From Pelagicoccus sp. SDUM812003 (GTDB lineage: Bacteria; Verrucomicrobiota; Verrucomicrobiia; Opitutales; Opitutaceae), in contig NZ_JARXHY010000001.1 of NCBI RefSeq assembly GCF_031127815.1, positions 372,001 to 436,000 on the forward strand: a DNA stretch of 64,000 nucleotides, read 5' to 3'. Under the pieces are notes generated by a model. The model made no database searches and was not told the DNA's origin. It saw nothing but the letters and a program-made list of their open reading frames with translations. Positions 25,324-33,877 of the stretch are shown here, in pieces. Position 1 is the stretch's first letter, and the number at the start of each line of letters is the position of its first letter. The translations under genes were made by a program, and so were the position numbers.

Positions 25324-26189
25324 AGCTCCATTGCGGCGACGACGCTTTTCACGTCGTCCTTCTTTTGCAGCAGGTCCTGGAAGTCGTCCGGATAGAGATT
25401 GAGGAATTCCAGAACGGGATCCTTCGCTAGTTCGATGGCGTTGAGCTTGGCGGGACTGATGAGCCAGCTGGCGAGGAGTTGAGACAGGTAGGTCGCTGCG
25501 GATTCGTCTTTGAAGTTTGGGGCGCCTTCGTATTTGCTGAAGAAGACGGTGGTGACCTGAAGCTGCTTGGGCAGTTTCCAGTCGATGGCAACTTTGGTGG
25601 CTATCTTGGAATGGAGCATGCCTACGATCTGGGCGACTTCCCGATCGGCGAGCGTGATCTCCTTCCGTTTTTGAACAGTCGAGATGAGTTGGAGACAGAT
25701 GGGCTTGCCCACGGAGTGGAGCAGCCCGCAGAGAAATTGGCCTTCGACGTTGCGGCGTCGTTTGCGTGCGATTTCGCGGCCGTAGGCAGCCGAGGCGAGG
25801 GCGTGCTTGAGCAGGCCTTTGATATGGGCTTCGAAACCGGGCGCCTTGAAGATGTCGCTCTGAATGGAGACCGCGATGGCGATTTCCCCCAGCAGCTTCA
25901 TTCCCAGTCGAGTGACCGCTTGCTGGAGGGAGACGATCGGTTCGCCGCTGGTGTAGGATGCGGAGTTGGCGATGCGCAGGACATGGGAGGCGATGGACTG
26001 GTCGCCGTGAATCAGCTTGGAGAGCTCCTTCATGTCGGCGTTCGGGTCGTTGGTCAGGCTGAAGATCTTGCTGGCGACCTGTGGAATGACTGGCAGCTCT
26101 AGCTTGCCGCTGCGAATGCCCTCGATGATCGCGTTGGCGACGATCTGCTTAGGGGAGTAGGAGTCGGTTTCGTGTGGGTTGGTCGACAT
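25320..26189 (-). CDS. HDOD domain signalling protein
   Basis: The 289-residue protein consists mostly of an HDOD domain (about 30-230: LELPVIPQVASKIFSLTNDP, DQSIASHVLRIANSASYTSG, ...AVTRLGMKLLGEIAIA, ...FLCGLLHSVGKPICLQ). The usual HD-type metal ligands are not conserved (CGLLHSVG), so no phosphodiesterase activity is expected. Such proteins often sit in chemotaxis or signalling pathways, and CheX and CheV genes follow. Translationally coupled to sthA. Confidence 0.9.
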   Translation of the reverse strand: MSTNPHETDSYSPKQIVANAIIEGIRSGKLELPVIPQVASKIFSLTNDPNADMKELSKLIHGDQSIASHVLRIANSASYTSGEPIVSLQQAVTRLGMKLLGEIAIAVSIQSDIFKAPGFEAHIKGLLKHALASAAYGREIARKRRRNVEGQFLCGLLHSVGKPICLQLISTVQKRKEITLADREVAQIVGMLHSKIATKVAIDWKLPKQLQVTTVFFSKYEGAPNFKDESAATYLSQLLASWLISPAKLNAIELAKDPVLEFLNLYPDDFQDLLQKKDDVKSVVAAMEL

Positions 26190-26492
26190 GCGAGCGGCGT
26201 ACTCGTGAGGAGGAGAGTCGGTGTATCGGTTTTCTGGCTTGGAGGTGGTCGGTTCTATTCCGTTTCGGCGCGAACTTGGTTTGGATTAAGTAAAAAACAC
26301 CATCGAAGCCTAGAGGGTGTTAACCTAATTCCTAGGCTAAGGCAATCGGGTCCAGCGGCTTAGCGGCGAGGTTTACATTTCTTAATCATTTGTGAGCGCC
26401 TCTCGGGTTTCAGTGGGACGAATTAGGGACGATTGAAAAGCATTCCCGTGTCACTGCGGGATTCTCAGCCGCTGCCTCAGTTCATCACGACT

Positions 26493-27014
26493 ATGCCCGA
26501 CACCGACGCTCCAGTAGATCATTTCGACAAGCTCGCCCGCAACGCGGTGGTGAAGGTTTTCGACGCGATGGCGGGGGAGAGCGTCACCTACCTCGACTAC
26601 AGCTGCCTGCTGACCGGCAGCAAAGGCGATTTTCTGCGCCGCCTGCCTTTGGAAAAAGGGGTCTATGCCATCGCGGTAGGCTTCTTTGGCGACGTCGATG
26701 GAAAAGTGATGCTCATCCTGCCGCACGCGGTCGCGGAGCGCATCACCCTGGATCTCTACGAGGCCAAGAGCCTGGACTGGATCGAGGGGGATTCGGAGGA
26801 AACGCTGCTGGATACCATGGGCGAGATTGGCAACATGCTCGCCGGTCTGGTGAAGGGAGGGCTCACCCACACCTATCCAAAGTTGATGCTTAAAACTCCT
26901 AAGGTTCTGACTAACAAGCGATTGAAGGTGGACAACTCGAAACTGAGCATTCGTCGCCAGTACCTGTTCGAGGGATTCGGCACCAAGCTGATGATCGACT
27001 TCTGCCTGGAGTAG
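26493..27014 (+). CDS. Second CheX-like chemotaxis phosphatase
   Basis: The 173-residue product (ATG 26493; a TTG-initiated extension to 26433 adds 20 residues) has the CheX core: GVYAIAVGFFGDVDGKVMLI, ...ETLLDTMGEIGNMLAGLVKG (E-x2-N), then a strand-rich end. Length equals that of the other CheX at 19817, but identity is visibly low, so they are distant paralogs rather than a recent copy. No Shine-Dalgarno is seen. A 300-base upstream interval (26190-26492) is AT-richer than its surroundings and probably carries the divergent promoters. Confidence 0.82.
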   Translation: MPDTDAPVDHFDKLARNAVVKVFDAMAGESVTYLDYSCLLTGSKGDFLRRLPLEKGVYAIAVGFFGDVDGKVMLILPHAVAERITLDLYEAKSLDWIEGDSEETLLDTMGEIGNMLAGLVKGGLTHTYPKLMLKTPKVLTNKRLKVDNSKLSIRRQYLFEGFGTKLMIDFCLE

Positions 27015-27176
27015 GCATCCGTTGGGATGGCGAGCGCCTTGCCTAAGCTGCGAAGGCCGAGGGCGGTTCGCTGCGCGGCATTTTCAAGTTGTTGGCTTGG
27101 CCAAGTTTAAGCTTTTTGTAAGCTTTCAAATGGGATTTGACGCTGCCTGCAAAGCGTCTCACCTATTGCACTTCCG

Positions 27177-28184
27177 ATGCGGGTTTTTACAAATGAGGCT
27201 GCCACAGTGAACGCCCTAAGGCGAGCTGACGAGCGTTTGCTGGTCGAGTCGTGGGACGATCCGCTGGCCTTCGGCCGTTTGTTTTCCGCTCTCGACCTGG
27301 ACGCGTACGCGACCTCTCGAGCTCAGGTCTTTTCCGCGGCGGGATGGGACGAGGATGGCGTGGCGGAAGCGGATCTGATGCTGCGCAATGAGGCGCTGAA
27401 GGAGGCATTGGAGTCGGGGGAAGACATTTACCTGCTGTTTGGCGGCTCCTTGCTGGACCAGCTGCAGCTTTCCCAGATTCTGTTTTGGCTCTCCTTTCAT
27501 TCGGAACGGGCTCTCAAGCAGGTTCGCGTGATGGTCATCGATGGACCGCTTTGCGTTTTCGAGGAGGGGGCGTTGCTCGAGGTGGCCCGGGAAGGGGAGG
27601 CGCTCGATTTTCCGATGCTGGACGCTTATCGAAGCGCTTGGATGGCAGTGACGGCTCCAGATGTTTCCCATGTCGAGTTCGCGTATCGCCGGCTGCAAAG
27701 CGGTCCGTGGTCGTCGCTATGCGCCGCCTTGGAGCGTTGGCTGCAGGAGCTGCCCAGCTCGGAAAACGGGCTTTCCATCTCTCAATGCCAGATTCTGGAC
27801 GCGGTGCGTTTGGGTATCGGGTTTCCGCAGGAGCTTTTCGAAGCGGTGGATCAGACCGAAGCGGCGAGCTTTCGAACCAATTGGGAGTTCTGGCAGTTGC
27901 TCGATCACCTGTGTTCGGGCCAGGATCCGCTGCTGGCGGTGGCCGGCGGGAGGCCGTTTCTTTGTCCCCCTCGAGCTTTGGCGTGGATCCCGTTTCACGA
28001 TCAGAAGCTGGAGTTGACCGAGCGTGGACGCGCCCTGCTGGATGGCAGGGGCCATTTGATGGATGGCGAGGTCGTGGAACGCTGGCTGGGCGGAGTGCGC
28101 ATTTCCGAGGAGTCGCGCCGTTTTTGGGATTACGCGACGCGGGCGGTGGTTTCGCAACGTCGTCCGACAGTCCCGACAGCCTAG
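27177..28184 (+). CDS. DUF1835-like protein
   Basis: The 335-residue protein shows the architecture of DUF1835-family proteins: an early segment ...EADLMLRNEALKEALESGEDI followed by LLFGGSLLDQLQLSQILFWL (family: 'vvLWfehDlydQlqLlqlLdwl') and the C-terminal LTERGRALLDGRGHLMDGEV plus VERWLGGVRI (family: 'LTelGrrvLaGeaDw...RWLGGvhl'). The usual charged residues in the W-F-E-H-D position are replaced here. Function unknown. ATG 27177 has no ribosome site; GTG 27207 has GAGG nine bases upstream and may be the real start. It is convergent with cheV, 17 bases apart. Confidence 0.68.
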   Translation: MRVFTNEAATVNALRRADERLLVESWDDPLAFGRLFSALDLDAYATSRAQVFSAAGWDEDGVAEADLMLRNEALKEALESGEDIYLLFGGSLLDQLQLSQILFWLSFHSERALKQVRVMVIDGPLCVFEEGALLEVAREGEALDFPMLDAYRSAWMAVTAPDVSHVEFAYRRLQSGPWSSLCAALERWLQELPSSENGLSISQCQILDAVRLGIGFPQELFEAVDQTEAASFRTNWEFWQLLDHLCSGQDPLLAVAGGRPFLCPPRALAWIPFHDQKLELTERGRALLDGRGHLMDGEVVERWLGGVRISEESRRFWDYATRAVVSQRRPTVPTA

Positions 28185-28201
28185 GTCTTTTCGAGATTTG
28201 G

Positions 28202-29167
28202 CTAGGCCGACGCCGCTTTCAGGCAGATCTGGTCGATCAAGGCGACGATCTGTTCCACGTCGGGTTTCGCCAGCTGGGCGTCCGCTCCGACCGAGGCGCA
28301 CTTGGCGCTCATCTCCTTGTTGATGAGGGAGGAGTAGACGATGACCTTGGGAGGGTCTTTCTTGCAAAGTTCGGCCTTGATACGTCGGCAGAGTGTGAGT
28401 CCGTCCATCTGCGGCATTTCGATGTCGGTCAACACCAGGTCGTAGGGGCATTCGCTGGGGTCGTCCTGAGCTTCGATCATCATGGAGAGGTGTCGAAAGG
28501 CCTCGAGCCCGTTTTCGAAGGCGTCGATTTGCAGGTAGCCGGCATTGCGCACGATGTCGGTGGTGATGTTGCGCACCATCTTGGAATCCTCCGCGTAGAG
28601 GATGCGGACGCTGTCGCGGCCTTCCAGAGGCCCTTCGAGCGGATCCAGAGGCTTGACGGGGCGGTGGGCGCTGGGGAAGTAGGTCAGCATCAGTCTTTCC
28701 AGATCCAGGATGATGATGATGTTGTCGTCCAGGGTCACTGTGCCGGTGGAGAATCCTCCAGCCGATTCGCCGTTCACCTTTTCTCCCAGCGGCTCGAAAT
28801 CTTCCCATGAGGTTCGGTGGATCTTGGAGATGCCGTCGATGAGGAAGGCTGTGGTTTGCTTGTTGAAGGTGGTGACGAGAATGAGCTGTCGGTCCGGGTT
28901 GACGGCGTTTTCGTCGTAAGGGACGCCCAGGGCCGCTTTGAGGTCCATCAGCATGACGGGCTTCTGGTGGATATGGATCATGCCCAAGGTCGCGTGCGGG
29001 GCCTGGGCCACCTTGGTGACCTCCACGCTGGCTCGGGACAGAACGCGTTGCACCTTGGAGACGTTGATGCCGTAGCTGATGTCGCCGAGGAAGAATTCTA
29101 TAAATTCCACCTCGTTGGTTCCGGATTCCAGCAAGATGGCGTCTCGAGAGGTAGCGGGAGCGTTCAT
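28202..29167 (-). CDS. cheV: Chemotaxis coupling protein CheV (CheW + receiver)
   Basis: The 321-residue protein has a CheW domain (about 15-165: FIEFFLGDISYGINVSKVQRVL, ...RQLILVTTFNKQTTAFLID...) followed by a receiver domain (about 187-315: ILYAEDSKMVRNITTDIV with the acidic pair, DLVLTDIEMPQMDGLTLC with the phosphoacceptor Asp, and VIVYSSLINKE). CheV couples chemoreceptors to CheA and buffers phosphorylation. No CheA or receptor is in the window. Confidence 0.95.
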   Translation of the reverse strand: MNAPATSRDAILLESGTNEVEFIEFFLGDISYGINVSKVQRVLSRASVEVTKVAQAPHATLGMIHIHQKPVMLMDLKAALGVPYDENAVNPDRQLILVTTFNKQTTAFLIDGISKIHRTSWEDFEPLGEKVNGESAGGFSTGTVTLDDNIIIILDLERLMLTYFPSAHRPVKPLDPLEGPLEGRDSVRILYAEDSKMVRNITTDIVRNAGYLQIDAFENGLEAFRHLSMMIEAQDDPSECPYDLVLTDIEMPQMDGLTLCRRIKAELCKKDPPKVIVYSSLINKEMSAKCASVGADAQLAKPDVEQIVALIDQICLKAASA

Positions 29168-29365
29168 TTCTAGTGTCGCGAAGGTCGGGGATGGGAACGG
29201 GGCAAGGCGCGATTCGGGGATTCTTCTATCGGATGCTTGCCCTGGGCGTTTAGGAAAAATCCTTGCATGAGCGAGGATTCGCCCTCGGATCCCTTAGGAA
29301 AGACACTTGGAAGACCGTTTCGGGGTCGATTTTCCGCAAAGGCTGCACAAGTTACGCCAGCACGA

Positions 29366-32227
29366 ATGGACAAATACACAGTAGGACAGCGTTTTGTGAG
29401 CGAACCGGAGCCGGAGCTGGGCTTGGGCATGGTGAGCGAAGTGGATGGCTATCGGGTTTCCATCAGTTTTCCCTCCTCGGGCGAGCAGAGGATCTACGCT
29501 GCCGGGACTCCCGTGCTCAAACGTGTCGTCTACCGAGCTGGCGAGCGGGTCAACACCCGTGATGGAGCGAGTTTCACCGTGGAGACGGTGCAGGAAGTCG
29601 ATGGGCTGCTCGTTTACACCGGCGAAAACGGATCCGCTAGGGAGGACCAGCTCTCGGAGGCGGGCGGCTTCAGTCACCCTCAGGATCGTCTGATGGGAGG
29701 GCAGGTCGACGGGCGCGAGGTGTTCGAACTGCGGTATCGAGCCCTGAAGACGCAAAACGCGCTGCGCAGCTCCGATTTGCGCGGCTTTTTCGGGGGTCGC
29801 GTGGATTTGATCCCCCATCAGTACTATATCCTCAAGGAAGTGTCGGAGCGGCAGCTGCCGAGGGTGCTGCTGTCGGACGAAGTCGGCCTGGGCAAGACCA
29901 TCGAAGCCTGCTTGATCCTGCAGCGTCTGCGCTCGGTCGGTCGGGCCAGCCGGGTTCTCATCCTGGTTCCGGAACCCTTGGTGCACCAGTGGTTCGTGGA
30001 GCTGCTGCGCCGCTTCAACCTGTGGTTTAGCATTTTCGACGAAACGCGTTGCCAGGCGCTCGAGGCCAGCAACGAAGGGGGAAACCCGTTTCTCGATGAG
30101 CAGCTGGCTCTGTGCAGCGTGGAGTTCCTCGCCGATAGCGAGGTGCGCTCCGAGCAGGCTATCGAGGCCGGCTGGGATATGGTGATCGTCGACGAGGCCC
30201 ACCACCTGGAGTGGAGTCCCGAGCAGGCGAGCCCGGAATACGCGCTCGTCGAATCGCTGGGCAGCCGCAGCCAAGGCCTGCTGCTGTTGACGGCCACGCC
30301 AACCCAGCTCGGCTTGGCTGGCCACTTCGCCCGGCTGCGTCTGCTCGATCCGGATCGCTATTCGGATCTGGCGTCCTTCGAACAGGAGATGGCGGGGTTT
30401 GAAACGGTCGCCACGATCGCCGGCAAGGTCATCGACCAGGAGAAGCTCGACAAGGAGGACGCCGCGGCATTGCAGGAGATCTTCCGGCGCGATCCGGCCG
30501 GATTGGCGAAGCGCTTGTCCGACTTGAAGGCCGGCAAGCGGGGCTCTCGGGAGTCGCTGCTGAAGGCCCTGCTCGACGAGCATGGCACCGGTCGGGTGGT
30601 CTTTCGAAACACGCGCGCCGCCATGACCGGTTTTCCGAAGCGTCAGTATTGTCCGGCTCCTTTGGAGTCGGGTGAAAATCAAGCGCTGCTCGAGCATCTC
30701 GCCAAGGAGCTGGCGGTGGAAGCCAGCGGCGACGAGAGCGGCATACGCTACAACTTCAAAGGCGATCCCCGCATCGAGTGGCTTGTATCCTTTTTGCGGG
30801 CGCGCAAGGACGTGAAGGTCCTGCTGATCTGCAAGACGCGACTGAAGGCCATGGCGGTGGAATCGGCCCTGCGCGAGTCGCTCAATGTGAAGATCGCCCT
30901 CTTTCACGAGGAGCTGCAGCTGGTGCAGCGCGACCGCAACGCGGCTTGGTTCGCCGAGCCGGATGGGGCTCAGATCCTCATCTGCTCGGAGATCGGTAGC
31001 GAGGGCCGCAACTTCCAGTTCGCCCATCACCTGGTGCTTTTCGACCTGCCGATCAACCCCGGCCTGCTGGAGCAGCGAATCGGCCGCCTAGATCGTATTG
31101 GTCAAACCAGTACGATTCAGATCCATGTTCCCTACGTGGTAGGTTCGGCGCAGGAATGGGTCGCGGAGTGGATCCACCAAGGGCTTGATGGCTTCGAAAC
31201 CTGCGTGCACGGGGGGAGCGAGTACTTGCAGGCGTTTGGCGAACGGGTGGTGTCGTTGGCTATCGAATACGGAAGGACAAGGAAGAAGAATCGCGACAAG
31301 CTGGAAGCCTTCATCGAGGAGACGGAAGCGTTTCGCGAAAAGCTCTCGGCTCGATTGAGGAAAGGTCGCGATCGATTGCTAGAGCTGAACTCCTTCGACA
31401 AGAACGTGGCGAGTGACGTGATTTCTCGGATACGCAAAGCTGAGAGCGATTCGAACCTGAAGGAGTTTCTCTACGAGCTGCTGGAGTTTTACGGCGTGCG
31501 TGTCGACGAGCAGGAAGGGGGGGATGTCGCTCTTGATCCCTCGCACGCCTTCGTGGAGGCGTTTCCCTCGCTCCCGGCCGACGGGGCTCTTGCTACCTTC
31601 GATCGGAGCCGAGCCATCGCCCGCGAGGACATGATGTTCGTTTCTCCCGATCATTCGCTGGTTTTCGACGCGATCGACTTGCTGACGAATTCGGAGAAGG
31701 GCGTGAGCTCGTTTTGTATCTACGAAAGCTATACGCCAGGCTTGAGTCTGGAGCTGATCTTCGTGCTGGAAACGGTGGCCCTTTCGAAGCTGCATGTGGA
31801 CCGGTTTCTTTCTCCCACGCCAGTGCGTGTGGTGGTCGGCATTCGGGGCGATGATCTGACCGGCGAGCGCGACATGGCTTGGGCCGAGGCCCATCTTGAA
31901 GACGGGGACATCAATCGTTTTCTGGAACGGCCGGGTTTCAATCGAGAGTTCCTCGAGGCCATGGTCGGCGGAGCGGAGGAGATCGCGGAAAAGCACGCCA
32001 AGCGCCTGAAAGCCGCCGCTAAGGCCGCCGCCAAGAAACGGCTCGGCGACGAGCTGCAGCGCCTGCGCGATTTGCAGAAGATCAACGACAACGTGCGTCT
32101 GGAGGAAGTGCAGACCGCTGCGAAAGAGCTGTCAGGCGTGCTGGGCGCTATTGAGGAAGCCCGACTCCGTCTGGATTCGCTGCGCCTGGTGGTCGAGGGC
32201 GAGGTGGAGGATCTGAAACCGCTCTAG
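29366..32227 (+). CDS. rapA: RNA polymerase-associated helicase RapA
   Basis: The 953-residue protein begins MDKYTVGQRFVSEPEPELGL, aligning with E. coli RapA ([20 protein letters not shown]), then PSSGEQRIYA. SWI2/SNF2 helicase motifs are present: LLSDEVGLGKTIEACLILQR (I), VIVDEAHHLEW (II, DEAH), LLLTATPTQLGL (III) and C-terminal LICSEIGSEGRNFQFA...ERIGRLDRIGQT-type (QRIGRLDRIGQT, VI). RapA recycles RNA polymerase after termination. Start 29366 is chosen from homology although it lacks a ribosome site; ATG 29267 with AGGA upstream would add 33 non-conserved residues. The long open frame on the other strand is a shadow. Confidence 0.95.
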   Translation: MDKYTVGQRFVSEPEPELGLGMVSEVDGYRVSISFPSSGEQRIYAAGTPVLKRVVYRAGERVNTRDGASFTVETVQEVDGLLVYTGENGSAREDQLSEAGGFSHPQDRLMGGQVDGREVFELRYRALKTQNALRSSDLRGFFGGRVDLIPHQYYILKEVSERQLPRVLLSDEVGLGKTIEACLILQRLRSVGRASRVLILVPEPLVHQWFVELLRRFNLWFSIFDETRCQALEASNEGGNPFLDEQLALCSVEFLADSEVRSEQAIEAGWDMVIVDEAHHLEWSPEQASPEYALVESLGSRSQGLLLLTATPTQLGLAGHFARLRLLDPDRYSDLASFEQEMAGFETVATIAGKVIDQEKLDKEDAAALQEIFRRDPAGLAKRLSDLKAGKRGSRESLLKALLDEHGTGRVVFRNTRAAMTGFPKRQYCPAPLESGENQALLEHLAKELAVEASGDESGIRYNFKGDPRIEWLVSFLRARKDVKVLLICKTRLKAMAVESALRESLNVKIALFHEELQLVQRDRNAAWFAEPDGAQILICSEIGSEGRNFQFAHHLVLFDLPINPGLLEQRIGRLDRIGQTSTIQIHVPYVVGSAQEWVAEWIHQGLDGFETCVHGGSEYLQAFGERVVSLAIEYGRTRKKNRDKLEAFIEETEAFREKLSARLRKGRDRLLELNSFDKNVASDVISRIRKAESDSNLKEFLYELLEFYGVRVDEQEGGDVALDPSHAFVEAFPSLPADGALATFDRSRAIAREDMMFVSPDHSLVFDAIDLLTNSEKGVSSFCIYESYTPGLSLELIFVLETVALSKLHVDRFLSPTPVRVVVGIRGDDLTGERDMAWAEAHLEDGDINRFLERPGFNREFLEAMVGGAEEIAEKHAKRLKAAAKAAAKKRLGDELQRLRDLQKINDNVRLEEVQTAAKELSGVLGAIEEARLRLDSLRLVVEGEVEDLKPL

Positions 32228-32373
32228 AGACTGGGAACTGCGTTTCACCTTAAGCAACTTCTGGGTATGATATTGCAAGTTAGGTGTTTGCAGCGATGAG
32301 CTTGTCGCGCTAGAGTCTTGATTTTCCGCTTTTCCTGCATTGTGGAGGGCGGCCTCTCTAGTTGAAACGGATC

Positions 32374-32955
32374 ATGAAGAAGATCGTACTGATAGGTGAT
32401 CAGGTGTGTTCGGACTACACCCTGGTGTTGCGAAATATCCTCAATGGGAAAGTCGAGCTTTGGGGCACGGATCTAGCGGTGGGCTCCACGGTGGGAGCCC
32501 TTGCTGGCTTGCGCGAGTGGGTGCTCAAGTGGCAGCCGGACTACGTGCTCATCCAGACGGGCATTCTCGATACGCGGCAGATCTGCTTCGGTGACAAGGA
32601 GCGCGTGCTTCCGCTGAAGTCCTTCGAGCGAAACGTCAGCGCCATCCTGCGCGTCATCCTGGAGCGCAGCACCTCGGTGCCGATCTGGGTGACCACCACG
32701 CCAGTGGACGTGCGCCGGGTGGAATCGCAGGAGGAGTTCGGCTACGACAACGAGACCATCTCGCTCTACAACGAGGAGGCCAAGGCGGTGGCCCGGCGTC
32801 TGGGCGTGGAGGTGCTGGACCTCTACGGCATCGTCAAAGCGGCCTCGCGAGCGGACTCCTGGCGCCCGGCGGGCATTTGTTTCGACGAGCGCGCCAGCGA
32901 TTTCATCGCGGAAACCGTAGCCCAGAAGCTGCGCTCGTTTTGCGATCTGGACTAG
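32374..32955 (+). CDS. SGNH/GDSL-like protein with altered catalytic blocks
   Basis: The 193-residue protein follows an SGNH hydrolase plan: an opening strand KKIVLIGDQVCSDY in place of the GDSxT/S block, a helix-turn AVGSTVGALAGLREWV, PDYVLIQTGILDTR in place of the GxND block, ...VPIWVTTTPVD, and a C-terminal helix FIAETVAQKL near the expected catalytic Asp/His. The nucleophile Ser and the Asn of the oxyanion hole are not at their standard positions, so activity is doubtful. ATG 32374 is taken; a TTG at 32362 is possible. Confidence 0.65.
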   Translation: MKKIVLIGDQVCSDYTLVLRNILNGKVELWGTDLAVGSTVGALAGLREWVLKWQPDYVLIQTGILDTRQICFGDKERVLPLKSFERNVSAILRVILERSTSVPIWVTTTPVDVRRVESQEEFGYDNETISLYNEEAKAVARRLGVEVLDLYGIVKAASRADSWRPAGICFDERASDFIAETVAQKLRSFCDLD

Positions 32956-33017
32956 GTCGAAAAAGGTTAAGAAGCCTAGGGTTTCTGTCGATGCCTTGAG
33001 AGACCTTTGAAGTCAAA

Positions 33018-33227
33018 ATGACACCTCATCAAAGCCTATTGAAACCCGCTCTCCTCGAAGAGCTGAGCAACGGGCACTATCGTTTGCTCAATGCCGAGAA
33101 TCCCCAGGATCTCGTTTCCGATATCGAGTTCAACAACCGGAAAGCCGCCCGAAATTGGGCCAGAAGCAGAGGTTTCGTGCTGGAGAGTCCCTCTCTTAAC
33201 GATGCCGATGTGAGCGGTTTAAACTGA
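33018..33227 (+). CDS. Small protein of unknown function
   Basis: The 69-residue protein (MTPHQSLLKPALLEELSNGH...) is soluble, with a short helical middle (FNNRKAARNWARSRGFVLES). A strong terminator follows at 33255. Codon use looks like neighbouring genes. No family is recognised. Confidence 0.6.
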   Translation: MTPHQSLLKPALLEELSNGHYRLLNAENPQDLVSDIEFNNRKAARNWARSRGFVLESPSLNDADVSGLN

Positions 33228-33254
33228 AACTCCTCTCGTCCTCACCGTTCGCTG

Positions 33255-33292
33255 CGTCCGGCTTTCCTTGCATGGAGTCGGGCGTTTTTTTT
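33255..33292 (+). terminator. Intrinsic terminator
   Basis: A stem of CGTCCGGCTTTCC (33255-33267) with GGAGTCGGGCG (33274-33284), two-base bulge and two wobble pairs, is followed by eight T. It serves the small protein gene just upstream. Confidence 0.75.
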
Positions 33293-33335
33293 GTGCGGCT
33301 CTCGTCAAAGCTGAGGCGCGAGCGTGTCCGGTCGT

Positions 33336-33361
33336 AGCCCGGAGCTGCAGCCCGGAGCTGC
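33336..33361. repeat. Perfect 13-bp tandem duplication
   Basis: AGCCCGGAGCTGC occurs twice head to tail (33336-33348 and 33349-33361) in the intergenic space before 33475. It lies outside any gene and has no evident function. Confidence 0.8.
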
Positions 33362-33474
33362 GTCGCAAGCGCTAGACGGCTGCCTGGAGGCGGGCGGCGA
33401 AACGTCAAAAAGCTCTCAAAATGAGCGATTTCCTCTATTGTTAAGTTGCGGGAATTCGCTATGATGCTGAGCGA

Positions 33475-33738
33475 ATGTCCTTTGAGAGCGCCGTCCCCTT
33501 GAATCGATTTGCCTATCCGCAGTCCAGCGGAGGCGAAAGCGTGGCCGCGTCGCAACCGCCCAAGTCAAACCGCGTTTCCGCTTCGCCGCGGCAGTCGGTG
33601 AACATTTCGGAGGAAACCATGATGCGTCTGGCCCGCTCGAAGCTCGCGCGAGCCATGACGCGCAAGCTGGCCTACAACCAGCAAGGAGCCATCGAAAGCC
33701 GGCTGCCCGCCGGTTCCCAGTTCTCCGCCAGAGCGTGA
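33475..33738 (+). CDS. Small protein of unknown function
   Basis: The 87-residue protein has a Ser/Pro-rich first half (...SSGGESVAASQPPKSNRVSA) and a basic helical second half (ISEETMMRLARSKLARAMTRK). Low-complexity N-terminus with a helical C-terminus fits a small adaptor. The reverse strand is also open (33416-33856), but this frame has the more natural codon use and a plausible start. Medium-low confidence; no family recognised. Confidence 0.45.
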   Translation: MSFESAVPLNRFAYPQSSGGESVAASQPPKSNRVSASPRQSVNISEETMMRLARSKLARAMTRKLAYNQQGAIESRLPAGSQFSARA

Positions 33739-33877
33739 GGACATGGCGAGCGGGGGGATTCGCATCCTTGCTCGAAGCGAAAAACGGGCCCTGTTTCTTC
33801 CCGAGGGCGCGGGATGTTTGAGTTTGTGCTCGTAGGGCGAGTCGTTTTGAGTTCACGGCGAAATCTCCCTTTTCCTC

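Noticed and set aside
27485-28810. 441-codon plus-strand frame across the DUF1835-like gene and cheV
   Set aside because: It runs through two recognised genes and reads as Arg/Gly/Ser-rich noise.
29294-31030. 578-codon open frame on the minus strand opposite rapA
   Set aside because: It is a shadow of high-GC codon use in rapA; its translation has no domain and is low-complexity.
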